Shown: positions 1-6,360 of the stretch, piece after piece
Numbering within the stretch: the first letter of the stretch is position 1
How the letters are laid out: each line of letters begins with the position of its first letter
Assembly: GCA_034435955.1 (NCBI GenBank)
Contig: DAOTWA010000004.1
Span: forward strand, 1 to 21,089
Origin: DAOTWA01 sp034435955
GTDB lineage: Bacteria; Chloroflexota; Anaerolineae; Anaerolineales; Anaerolineaceae
Direction: 5' to 3'
DNA: 21,089 nt
Made by a program: the position numbers and the translations under genes
Notes under the pieces: generated by a model
Told to the model about the DNA's origin: nothing
What the model saw: the letters and a program-made list of their open reading frames with translations, nothing else
Databases searched by the model: none

Positions 1-205
1 CCGGGCAAACCGTGCCGCAGGTGCTGCAGCCGACCATGCAGCTCATCGCATTGACCGGCACGGCTTTGTTATCCTGCATTTCGTAGACGCCGCGACCGCA
101 GGTTGTGTAACAGAGGGTGCAGCCAAAACAGACATCGGCATCCACCGTCGGGAACCAGGGAATTTCCTTGCGCGGAATCCCATGCCACATTTCTTCTTTA
201 GCCAT
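1..205 (-). CDS. 2[4Fe-4S] ferredoxin-like protein, cut by window edge (N-terminal 68 residues)
   Basis: Small iron-sulfur electron carrier or ferredoxin domain. The visible N-terminus has two full cluster motifs: C26-x2-C29-x2-C32-x3-C36, and C56-x3-C60-x2-C63-x3-C67 followed by Pro. The gene runs off the left edge, so a longer C-terminus cannot be excluded. The start is the ATG at 205, behind AAGGAG; an ATG five bases upstream is followed at once by a stop. Cysteine spacing and flanking residues (W-F-P before the first motif, V-Y-E-M after it) match the complete ferredoxin at 10542-10748, so the two look paralogous. It lies 126 bp downstream of the SDR gene on the same strand, perhaps in the same transcript. 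That gap (206-331) shows no convincing gene. The electron partner is unknown. Confidence 0.85.
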   Translation of the reverse strand, partial: MAKEEMWHGIPRKEIPWFPTVDADVCFGCTLCYTTCGRGVYEMQDNKAVPVNAMSCMVGCSTCGTVCP

Positions 206-331
206 TACATTTCTCCTTTACAAGTTACGATTTGAAACATCTGGATGATCTTCTCTCACCCTTTCCTGGTTATCCGGCGATCATAGACGTACTCGCCATA
301 CATATACGCCGAGTTCCATTTTATTTGTTGA

Positions 332-1087
332 TCAGCGCGCCAGGTAACCGCCGTCCACAGGGTAATACGCACCTGTTACGAAGGACGCCCGATCAGAACT
401 CAACCAGATCACCAGCTCAGCCACTTCCTCAGCCATCCCCAACCGTCCAATTGGATGAAGGGCAACTAATGCGTTGTATGCTTCCGCATTCTCCTGAAGG
501 GCGGCAATCATCGGGGTCTGAATAAACGCCGGCCCAATCGAATTGATGCGAATACCTTTCGCCGCATATTCGATCGCCGCATTCCTTGTTAGCCCGACGA
601 CGCCATGTTTTGCCGCCACATAGGCTGGCGAACCGGCAAAGCCCACCTGACCCAAGATGGAAGCCATGTTGACAATCGCCCCCTTCCCCACCTTGAGCAT
701 TTCCGGGATCTCATATTTCATGCAATAGAAAACCCCGGACAGGTTGATGGCAAGCACCTTTTGCCAGCCTTCGACGCTATAATCTGCTGTCGGATTCTGT
801 TCTCCGCCAATGCCGGCGTTATTACAGGCGTAATCCAAACGCCCGTATTTCTCGATCGTCTTTTTAACCATCGCTTCGCAATCGGCCGGGTTACCAACGT
901 CTGTTTTAATAAAAGTGGCTTCACCACCCGCATCTTGGACCAGACGAACCGTCTCCAAACCTCCTGCTTCGTTGATGTCTGATACCACCACCTTCGCGCC
1001 TTCTCTGGCATAAGCCATGGCAGTTGCGCGTCCGATCCCGCTGGACGCGCCAGTAACCAATGCTACTTTCCCACTAAACAGTGCCAT
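332..1087 (-). CDS. SDR-family NAD(P)-dependent oxidoreductase
   Basis: Classical short-chain dehydrogenase/reductase of 251 residues, the usual length. It should oxidise or reduce a hydroxyl/carbonyl group in the cytoplasm; the substrate is unknown. Seen: cofactor motif TGASSGIG (12-19), the NNAG motif (89-92), N115, and the catalytic triad S143, Y156 and K160 in YVAAK. An Asp at 37, at the end of the second beta strand, favours NAD(H) over NADP(H). The C-terminus (VTGAYYPVDGGY) is typical of FabG-like members. The start is the ATG at 1087 behind AAAGGAG. Neighbours are an acyltransferase-like gene upstream and a ferredoxin downstream, which do not identify the substrate. The family call is very secure, the specificity open. 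Confidence 0.95.
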   Translation of the reverse strand: MALFSGKVALVTGASSGIGRATAMAYAREGAKVVVSDINEAGGLETVRLVQDAGGEATFIKTDVGNPADCEAMVKKTIEKYGRLDYACNNAGIGGEQNPTADYSVEGWQKVLAINLSGVFYCMKYEIPEMLKVGKGAIVNMASILGQVGFAGSPAYVAAKHGVVGLTRNAAIEYAAKGIRINSIGPAFIQTPMIAALQENAEAYNALVALHPIGRLGMAEEVAELVIWLSSDRASFVTGAYYPVDGGYLAR

Positions 1088-1144
1088 CTCTATTTCTCCT
1101 TTCCGACTTGATCATCGATGAGACAAATCTTGTTTCATAACCAA

Positions 1145-1162
1145 CTCGGCGAGCAGGCCGAG
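1145..1162 (-). terminator. weak hairpin downstream of the acyltransferase-like gene
   Basis: A 6-bp perfect stem, CTCGGC/GCCGAG, around a 6-nt loop, about 60 bases past the stop of the acyltransferase-like gene and before the SDR gene. Only a loosely T-rich stretch follows, so it is at best a weak or processing structure. Confidence 0.25.
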
Positions 1163-1222
1163 CCATATCCTGCATCGATTGCTTGGATGAACGGTTGCTA
1201 GGTTTTATACCCTTCAACCAAG

Positions 1223-1897
1223 TTATTCGATATATAACCTAACAATTGTCTTTTCCAAGGCATTCGATAACCTGAGCATATCCTGTTTAGGCTGACCGGA
1301 ATCGATGTAATACAAAGGCTGATCAACAATCACCCGTCGATGGGAAGGGCGGACAGCTACCGGAATAACGGGCAGATCTTCTCCCGTCAACCGTTTATAC
1401 ATCGGGCATAACCACAGAAAACCACTCATAAATGACCGCATTCCCGATTGCGAATTCAAGGGAGTTTCTGGATCCTCGGGTAAAATGAGCAACGCGCCTC
1501 CTTTTTTCAAAACATCCAGGCTATGGCGAAACGCGCCCAAAAAACGAACATCATGGCGATCGACCGGAATACAATCGATGCGATGCAACAGCGGTAAAGT
1601 GATTTTTGATAGGCCTTCTGAGATGAATTTACCCATCTTACCGCTAACATGTAGAGCTACCGATACAAAATCCCTATACAAATAGTCTGCTATTTTAGCG
1701 GGATCCACCATATCTGCGACGATCCAAGGAAAGAGCCTCCTGGGAATGGACAGGATGCACTCTATAGGCCCAATGGCGCCCAGGTGATTCGATACAAAAA
1801 GAGCAGCTCCGTGATCATTTAAATGAATTTTACCATCTAAATTATAGCGAAATGGTGCGCCAACTTTACGCAAAGTATGGTAAAAACGATCACTCAT
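1223..1897 (-). CDS. PlsC-like lysophospholipid acyltransferase-family protein with degenerate active site
   Basis: Protein of about 224 residues resembling the 1-acylglycerol-3-phosphate acyltransferase (PlsC) fold, whose members transfer acyl groups to lysophospholipids or other acceptors at the membrane. Three family blocks are recognisable: SNHLGAIGP around 36-44 (HX4D block), IPVDR around 110-114 (acceptor-binding block), and LPEDPETP around 139-146 in place of the usual FPEGTRS. The catalytic HX4D has lost its Asp: His38 is followed at the expected place by Gly43. No clear membrane helix is seen. I chose the ATG at 1897, which has AAGG at suitable spacing; a TTG at 1912 and an ATG at 1903 are alternatives. 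A strong hairpin separates it from the DUF169 gene, so it may have its own promoter. It may be catalytically altered or inactive. Confidence 0.7.
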   Translation of the reverse strand: MSDRFYHTLRKVGAPFRYNLDGKIHLNDHGAALFVSNHLGAIGPIECILSIPRRLFPWIVADMVDPAKIADYLYRDFVSVALHVSGKMGKFISEGLSKITLPLLHRIDCIPVDRHDVRFLGAFRHSLDVLKKGGALLILPEDPETPLNSQSGMRSFMSGFLWLCPMYKRLTGEDLPVIPVAVRPSHRRVIVDQPLYYIDSGQPKQDMLRLSNALEKTIVRLYIE

Positions 1898-1923
1898 CTC
1901 CATTACCTTCAAGCCCGGTCAAA

Positions 1924-1949
1924 TTGGGTGGGCTCAAATGCCCACCCAA
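1924..1949 (-). terminator. hairpin terminator after the DUF169 gene
   Basis: Perfect 10-bp inverted repeat TTGGGTGGGC/GCCCACCCAA with a 6-nt loop, 39 bases past the stop of the DUF169 gene. On the transcribed strand only three T residues follow the stem directly, so Rho-independent termination is likely but not ideal. It separates the DUF169 and acyltransferase-like genes. Confidence 0.6.
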
Positions 1950-1988
1950 CTATTACCCCAAATTCTGGCTTGTCTGCATCCTGATATA

Positions 1989-2687
1989 TCAGATTTCAGG
2001 CTGCGGTACCACACAGCATATTCCCTCGATAACTTCAGCTGCACGAGATAGGGCTTCAGCAGGTATGCCAACGATCATTTCTTCGTTGGTGAACCCGGCG
2101 CGCTTGCGCGCCTGTTCTTGAGGGATGGTCGCTTCGGGTTGAGCCGTTTTGAACGGTAATACCGTGCTGTACGCGCAAAATGAAGTCAGAATCTGAAAGC
2201 GCATGGGGATTTCCAGGCCGGTATCATAGTTGGTCGCATTGAGTAACTGCAGCGCCTGATGCGGATTCGCCGCGGCCAGTACCACATCTGGATCCACCGT
2301 GGTTTGTGCCAGTGGGGTGAGTAAAATCGCGACCGTATGCCCGACTGGCAATTTAGGCGCATCCATAATCAAACGCTGTCCTGCGCGCGCACTCGCCACC
2401 ATATGCGATTTGGCGTACGGCACACCGTTGGTAATGGAAGCAGGAGCTTCCTTGACGCCTAACATATAGGCGCCACGCTGGCAACCATGATCATCAGCCA
2501 GCATTAAAATGGTTTCGCCTTGCATGGCATGCCCAACTGCGGCGCAATAGTACATCGCGCTTTGAGGACGGGGCAGGCCTTCGGGCACCGCGTGAGGATC
2601 GTCGAAAAGTTTCACCGCCACAAGCTGCTTGTTTAAACCCACTGCGCGTGACAATTTATCAGCAATTTCTGCATAATTGGCATTCAT
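1989..2687 (-). CDS. DUF169 domain-containing protein
   Basis: Soluble protein of 232 residues that I recognise as the uncharacterised DUF169 family (COG2043), common in anaerobic bacteria and archaea. Its biochemical role is not established. Visible traits are the N-terminal stretch LVAVKLFDDP, the pair YYCAAVGHAM and DDHGCQRGAYMLG with conserved Cys/His/Gly, and two adjacent Cys near the C-terminus (GICCVVPQ), which could bind metal or a cluster. No signal peptide or membrane helix is seen. The start is the ATG at 2687 with AAGGAG seven bases upstream; an in-frame extension to 2750 exists but lacks a ribosome-binding site and does not look coding. It follows a NifX-like gene and a decayed reading frame, and is followed by a hairpin terminator. 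Confidence 0.88.
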   Translation of the reverse strand: MNANYAEIADKLSRAVGLNKQLVAVKLFDDPHAVPEGLPRPQSAMYYCAAVGHAMQGETILMLADDHGCQRGAYMLGVKEAPASITNGVPYAKSHMVASARAGQRLIMDAPKLPVGHTVAILLTPLAQTTVDPDVVLAAANPHQALQLLNATNYDTGLEIPMRFQILTSFCAYSTVLPFKTAQPEATIPQEQARKRAGFTNEEMIVGIPAEALSRAAEVIEGICCVVPQPEI

Positions 2688-2691
2688 TCTA

Positions 2692-2871
2692 TATCTCCTT
2701 GTTCTTGAGCAGACGCGCTGGCAGCTCGGAATAGTCGCCAGCTCCTCCATCTCGGGGTTATTCGTCCAGCCAGATCATGCCGATCACCTTACCGTCGTGG
2801 ACTAACTCCACCTTGACGCCAAAGCGGGCGGCCCAATATCCGCCAACCTCAAACTCCTTGAGAAGTGAAGA
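2692..2871 (-). pseudogene. probable remnant of a small gene between the NifX-like and DUF169 genes
   Basis: After the TGA of the NifX-like gene the same frame continues for 37 codons with coding-like sequence (for example GGYWAARFGVKVELVHDGKV), meets TAA at 2758-2760, then runs 22 more codons ending LPARLLKNKEI. The final TAG lies one base before the DUF169 ATG, overlapping its ribosome-binding region as an authentic upstream gene often would. An AAGGAG lies near the beginning, but no ATG, GTG or TTG start follows in this frame. I read this as a decayed or frameshifted small gene. It could also be ordinary spacer that happens to look coding. The product is not recognised. Confidence 0.35.
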
Positions 2872-3270
2872 TCAGTCCAGCTTTTCTGTGTGATCTACGA
2901 GCTTGCCATCCAGGTAAGCCCTCACGGCCTCGTCGATACTGGCAATGTCCGTGACGATCGGCTGGATGCCGGCTTGGCGCATCGATTCATAGGCGCCCGC
3001 GCCCATTCCCCGCGCCAGCAGGATCTGGCAGTCCGCGATGGCGGCTGCCATACTGGCGTGCCGTGATTGGGCGGCGGGATCAAAACCGTGACCCCGTGGA
3101 TCCTCGCCACCGGCGTGCGTCTCGCCGCCAAATTGGGCATGACCCATTTTTGCCCGCTGCTCGCGAGATATAATCTCGTTGTTTTCAACCGTCACAATGA
3201 CATAAAATGGGGCGCGCCCAAAATGCTGGCTGATGGTGATCCCGTCTTCTGAAACAGCTGCGATTTTCAT
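2872..3270 (-). CDS. NifB/NifX-type dinitrogenase iron-molybdenum cofactor family protein
   Basis: Stand-alone domain of 132 residues from the family that binds iron-sulfur or Fe-Mo cofactor precursors (NifX, NafY, the NifB C-terminus). In non-fixing anaerobes such proteins are common and mostly uncharacterised. Seen: start MKIAAVSEDG, the family signature SQHFGRAPFY (14-23), an inserted His/Gly-rich loop (about 43-62) that could bind metal, and the LLARGMGAGAYESMRQAG stretch (84-101) typical of the second half. The only Cys is C81. The ATG at 3270 has AAAGGAG upstream. It follows the OsmC gene by 27 bp, probably co-transcribed. No nitrogenase gene is visible, so a role in general Fe-S or metal handling is more likely than nitrogen fixation. 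Confidence 0.88.
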   Translation of the reverse strand: MKIAAVSEDGITISQHFGRAPFYVIVTVENNEIISREQRAKMGHAQFGGETHAGGEDPRGHGFDPAAQSRHASMAAAIADCQILLARGMGAGAYESMRQAGIQPIVTDIASIDEAVRAYLDGKLVDHTEKLD

Positions 3271-3297
3271 CCAAAATCTCCTTTCAACAACTCTCTG

Positions 3298-3756
3298 TTA
3301 TCCAATCGATTGCATTTTTTCTTCAGCCGCCGCGACAATTTGATAATGGATTTCGATCGACTGCCCCAGCTTCAGCGTGTTTGTGACCGTACCGTTATGG
3401 TCAAGCGCTTCCAGGATGGGATGAAGTTTTTCTTCCGGTTCTGGGCTGGTTACCAACACATCCACTTTCAAATTGGTCAATAAAGGACCATTTCCGTTCA
3501 TAACGCGGGTTCCGCTTGCTGAAACGCGCACATCGTCCACTTGTAAACCGGCGGCGGTGCTCTCGCGCTGGATGCCGGAAATCACGCAGGTGGCTAACGC
3601 CGCAACGAGCGCTTCGGTGGACTTGGGAGCGTCCACGGGTTGTTGCCCGGTGATAGCAAGCACGGTCTTCCAGGTGCGGGCCTGCGCCTCAGCAGTCAAT
3701 GCATCCAGGCGCTGTGAATGAACAGTGATGATCGTCGGTTGAGCAGAATCGGCCAT
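3298..3756 (-). CDS. OsmC family protein lacking the second peroxidatic-site cysteine
   Basis: OsmC/Ohr-fold protein of 152 residues. Canonical members are thiol-dependent peroxidases that detoxify organic hydroperoxides with two active-site cysteines. Seen: the helix with STEALVAALATCVISGI, carrying the only cysteine (C57), and the C-terminal part with VTNTLKLGQSIEIHYQI. Where canonical members have the second Cys, in a short C-P-V motif, this protein reads LDHNGTV (118-124), so the resolving partner is absent. It may belong to the YhfA-like or another non-peroxidase branch. The ATG at 3756 is preceded by AGGAG. It sits 34 bp after uspA and 27 bp before a NifX-like gene, consistent with a stress-related transcript. 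Confidence 0.87.
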   Translation of the reverse strand: MADSAQPTIITVHSQRLDALTAEAQARTWKTVLAITGQQPVDAPKSTEALVAALATCVISGIQRESTAAGLQVDDVRVSASGTRVMNGNGPLLTNLKVDVLVTSPEPEEKLHPILEALDHNGTVTNTLKLGQSIEIHYQIVAAAEEKMQSIG

Positions 3757-3790
3757 GAATAACTCCTATTTATGAGCATCGAAATAAACA

Positions 3791-4252
3791 TTAACGAACC
3801 ACCAGCACTGGGCAGGGTGCGTGTTTGGCCACATTTTCAACTGTGCTGCCTAGAATGATTTCTTCCAGGCTGCGCTTACCGTGTGAACCAAGGACAATGA
3901 GCGTTGAGCCCAATTCTTCCGCAACATGCACAATTTCCTCCCAGGGTGTCCCTATACGCAACATTGTCTCGATTGGAATTTTAGCAGGGCCCAGGGATTG
4001 GACCTCATTCTTCAATTGATCGAGTACACGCTGCTCATATTTGCTTTCCAGACGCCTATTAATTTGCTCTATCTGATCCGTTTGGATGAATGGGTCCGGT
4101 ACATCCTCCAGGATGAATGGCAAATCCTCCGGATCGATGATCGTGAGAGCAGTAAGCGTCCCATCGCTGCATTGGGCGCATTCGAGCGCCCTTACGCCGG
4201 CGTCATGAGCATGTTGCGAAAAATCCGTCACCCACAATATCTTCTTGAACAT
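3791..4252 (-). CDS. universal stress protein, UspA family, ATP-binding type
   Basis: Single-domain universal stress protein of 153 residues, soluble and expected to dimerise. Members bind ATP and support survival under starvation, oxidative or energy stress. Seen: the N-terminal beta strand KKILWVTDFS, with Asp10 placed to contact adenine, and the complete nucleotide loop G122-x2-G125-x9-G135-S136, diagnostic of the ATP-binding subgroup. The C-terminus APCPVLVV is characteristic. The start is the ATG at 4252 with AGGAAG upstream. It is separated from the ACR3-like gene by 91 bp holding a strong RNA hairpin (4288-4336), which could partly uncouple its expression from that gene. Confidence 0.93.
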   Translation of the reverse strand: MFKKILWVTDFSQHAHDAGVRALECAQCSDGTLTALTIIDPEDLPFILEDVPDPFIQTDQIEQINRRLESKYEQRVLDQLKNEVQSLGPAKIPIETMLRIGTPWEEIVHVAEELGSTLIVLGSHGKRSLEEIILGSTVENVAKHAPCPVLVVR

Positions 4253-4287
4253 CTTGATATCTTCCTTTCCATCGAATCCAACTCAAA

Positions 4288-4336
4288 CCTCCAGGGCGCA
4301 TCGTTGGCGATCACTCGCTCAGATGCACCCCAGAGG
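4288..4336 (-). other. 49-nt RNA hairpin with GNRA-capped inner stem, between the ACR3-like and uspA genes
   Basis: On the transcribed strand CCTCTGGGGTGCATC pairs with GATGCGCCCTGGAGG as 15 continuous pairs, three of them G-U wobbles. Inside lies GCGA-GTGA-TCGC, a 4-bp stem closed by a GUGA (GNRA-type) tetraloop. On the other strand the wobbles would be A-C mismatches, so the structure suits only the minus-strand RNA. It begins 8 bases after the ACR3-like stop and ends 35 bases before the uspA ATG. No U-tract follows, which argues for an mRNA-stabilising, processing or regulatory element more than a simple terminator. Confidence 0.6.
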
Positions 4337-4343
4337 TTTCCCT

Positions 4344-5360
4344 TTATGAGGCGCTCTGCACCGGAATTGCGGCCTTGCGTTTTTCGCCAAAGTAACCGCG
4401 CAGCCAGTCGGCCATCTTCAAATACAACACCAGAAACAGAATTTGAAAGATGGGCATGGTGGCAGCGGGTATTGCTACCATCGGCGAGAACGCTGTGGTG
4501 GCAATGGCGATCGCCGTACCATTGTTTTTGCCTGTGCTCGCGAATACAATGGCCATATTGTCCCGGTAAGGCAGCTTCAGCCGGCGGTTGACCCAGGTCA
4601 TGACAATGAGTGTGATGGCGATAAATAAACCATTGGGGACCAGCAGGAGTAACACGGTCTGCCACTTATTCACGATCATCGTGGCCTTGGAGAAGAAGAT
4701 CATGAACACGATCCCGTACATAGCCAGAAGTGACAGGGATGGGAAGAGGTAGCGTAATTTCTGGAACCTTTCCTCACCCAGCCAATGCGTCAATATCCAC
4801 CGCGTCAGATAACCCAACAGCATGGGAGCGATAAGCACCTCGAGGATGGACATCAACATATCGTGGATCGGGACCGGAACCTGATAATTTGCTGCGAATA
4901 TCGTCATCCAGAACGGGACTGCCACAATCGCCAGCACAAAACTCAACGCCACCGCGACGGTTGCCAGTTCGAGATTGCCTTCCGACAGGCCGGTATAACC
5001 GATGCTCATGCTGGAACAGGGCACCACCATCACGAGCAGATAACCCAGCGAGAGCAGCGGATCCGTTAGAAACACCTTCGCAAGCAACCAGCCAAGCAAA
5101 GGCGCCCACACGAAGTTAAACAAGACCGCCAGTAAAAGGCCTTTGACGTTCTTCCCAACTTTCAGCAAAGCCTCGAGTTTAAGGTTGATCATCATCGGGT
5201 AGATGATGAAAAAGACCGCTAGCGTTGTCAGATTGCTTACCGTCCCGGTGTTTTTCGAGGTCCATGCCGCATTGGGATAACCTACCACCAACCCAAGCGC
5301 CATGGCCAGTAAAACATAAAGCAGCAGGTATTTATTCAGATGGTCTTGTAACGCTTTCAT
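4344..5360 (-). CDS. ACR3 / bile acid:sodium symporter superfamily transporter (putative arsenite efflux)
   Basis: Polytopic membrane protein of 338 residues with about ten hydrophobic helices, of the BASS/ACR3 superfamily. ACR3 members export arsenite; others carry organic anions with sodium. Seen: YPMMINLKLEALL (54-66), like the ACR3 YPMM motif; VVPCSSMSIGYTGLSEGN (112-129), with C115 at the place of the functionally required ACR3 cysteine; and FASTGKNNGTAIAIA near the C-terminus, like the ACR3 segment with conserved Gly/Asn. The ATG at 5360 follows GGAGG. Co-direction with thioredoxin-like and rhodanese genes and an ArsR regulator bearing a CVC motif supports metalloid efflux, but no arsenate reductase is visible. 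An organic or sulfur-containing anion is an alternative substrate. Confidence 0.8.
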   Translation of the reverse strand: MKALQDHLNKYLLLYVLLAMALGLVVGYPNAAWTSKNTGTVSNLTTLAVFFIIYPMMINLKLEALLKVGKNVKGLLLAVLFNFVWAPLLGWLLAKVFLTDPLLSLGYLLVMVVPCSSMSIGYTGLSEGNLELATVAVALSFVLAIVAVPFWMTIFAANYQVPVPIHDMLMSILEVLIAPMLLGYLTRWILTHWLGEERFQKLRYLFPSLSLLAMYGIVFMIFFSKATMIVNKWQTVLLLLVPNGLFIAITLIVMTWVNRRLKLPYRDNMAIVFASTGKNNGTAIAIATTAFSPMVAIPAATMPIFQILFLVLYLKMADWLRGYFGEKRKAAIPVQSAS

Positions 5361-5397
5361 CGTAAACCTCCAACAGGTATAGATTGATCCGTTTCAT

Positions 5398-5529
5398 TCA
5401 CACCAATAGGTGCTTTTTTTGTTCATCACTTCGAAGGTTTACGATCGGGGGTGATGCTTCTTGACAGACACCATGTGCACATGCACAACTGACTTTTATC
5501 GCCGAGTTATGCTTGCAGTTATGGCACAC
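5398..5529 (-). CDS. 43-residue cysteine-rich microprotein, GTG start
   Basis: Short unannotated frame filling the gap between the TauE/SafE and ACR3-like genes. It opens with GTG at 5529 behind a strong GGAGG with five-base spacing, and ends with TGA at 5400-5398. The predicted product starts MCHNCKHN, continues with VSCACAHGVC (13-22), and has a charged, Cys-free tail ending KKHLLV. Its five Cys (2, 5, 15, 17, 22) and three His (3, 7, 19) suggest binding of metal, a metalloid or a persulfide. It starts 28 bp after the TauE/SafE stop and ends 37 bp before the ACR3-like start, tiling the spacer as an operon gene would. It resembles the peptide at 10808-10870. I recognise no family. Confidence 0.6.
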   Translation of the reverse strand: MCHNCKHNSAIKVSCACAHGVCQEASPPIVNLRSDEQKKHLLV

Positions 5530-5557
5530 GTGAACCTCCTTTAGCCAAATGAATGGC

Positions 5558-6313
5558 TCACTTGAGCAAATCCCAGATCATCTTGGCGGCGATGGCCCAC
5601 AACAGCACCCCGATGATCCTCTTGAGCTGTGAGCTGGATATCCTGGTCTTCATCCATTGCGAGCCCACAATTGAGCCGGCAGCAGCCATCACCGCAGTAA
5701 TCCCAATAAATAATGGATCAATGCCGCCCATAGTGACATGGCCCAGAAAACCAGACAGGGACGAGAACACCACTACCAAAGCGGTCGTACCGGCGGCCAT
5801 TTTGGCATCCAGTCCCAGCCAGTTGACCACCGGTAGGATGAAATTCCCGCCGCCCACCCCCAACAGCCCGCCCAGGAAACCGGCCACGCTGCCGATCCCC
5901 ATACCGGCGCCAACCTCGATTGGGCGGCCGAGGGATTGCTCGCGCTTTTTCGCCCTGTAGAAGAGCATCATGAAGCCGGCGAAGACCAGAAAAGTGGCAA
6001 ACATTGCTAAAAGCAGCCCCTTATTTACCGATCCAGTCAGTCGGGCGCCCAAGGGTGACAGGATCACCGCCATGATCAAAACGGGTAACCCGACCCGCCA
6101 ATTGATCAGCTTGCCGCGCCAGTAATTGAGAGACGCAAATAGCAGGCTGATCACATTTAACAGTAGCGCAGTGGATGCGGCCTCGGCGAGCGGGACTCCC
6201 AGGTAGTAAAACAAGGGAACAAATAAAAACGCCGCACCCAGGCCGGCCATCGCCAAAAGCCCAGAAAATATAAAAACAACGACCGCGCTGACAACGTAAA
6301 AGGATGGAGACAT
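5558..6313 (-). CDS. TauE/SafE family sulfite/organosulfonate-type membrane transporter
   Basis: Integral membrane protein of 251 residues with about eight hydrophobic segments arranged as two repeats. Each repeat carries the family's glycine-rich motif: FSGLLAMAGLGAAFLFVPLF in the first, and GFLGGLLGVGGGNFILPVV in the second. Characterised relatives move sulfite, sulfoacetate, taurine-derived or thiosulfate-type anions. The context of rhodanese, thioredoxin-like protein and a Cys-rich peptide favours an inorganic sulfur substrate; this is inference. The ATG at 6313 has no clear ribosome-binding site. The only purine-rich run lies in a hairpin about 18 bases upstream (6331-6353), so translation may depend on coupling or on that hairpin opening. 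Confidence 0.9.
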   Translation of the reverse strand: MSPSFYVVSAVVVFIFSGLLAMAGLGAAFLFVPLFYYLGVPLAEAASTALLLNVISLLFASLNYWRGKLINWRVGLPVLIMAVILSPLGARLTGSVNKGLLLAMFATFLVFAGFMMLFYRAKKREQSLGRPIEVGAGMGIGSVAGFLGGLLGVGGGNFILPVVNWLGLDAKMAAGTTALVVVFSSLSGFLGHVTMGGIDPLFIGITAVMAAAGSIVGSQWMKTRISSSQLKRIIGVLLWAIAAKMIWDLLK

Positions 6314-6330
6314 AGTTGCTCGATCAATTA

Positions 6331-6353
6331 CCCCTCTCCCGGTAGGAGAGGGG
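6331..6353 (-). repeat. intergenic hairpin CCCCTCTCC/GGAGAGGGG
   Basis: Perfect 9-bp inverted repeat around a 5-nt loop, in the 47-bp gap between the rhodanese and TauE/SafE genes. Sequences of the form CCCTCTCC-loop-GGAGAGGG are common dispersed intergenic hairpins in many genomes, so this may be a REP-like copy. On the transcribed strand its second arm is the only purine-rich run near the TauE/SafE start. Confidence 0.55.
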
Positions 6354-6360
6354 GTGAGAG

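Noticed and set aside
206..331. Short coding-like stretch (MYGEYVYDRRITRKG) between the SDR and ferredoxin genes
   Set aside because: Only 15 codons, with no ribosome-binding site and no cysteine or family pattern; it could be a relic but cannot be supported.
2688..2750. Longer N-terminus for the DUF169 protein
   Set aside because: The extra 21 residues are basic and unlike the family, while the ATG at 2687 has a good AAGGAG.
5401..5420. CACC-loop-GGTG followed by seven T residues, like a plus-strand terminator
   Set aside because: A four-base-pair stem is too weak, no plus-strand gene ends nearby, and the T-run is the AAAAAAA codon stretch near the end of the Cys-rich peptide frame.
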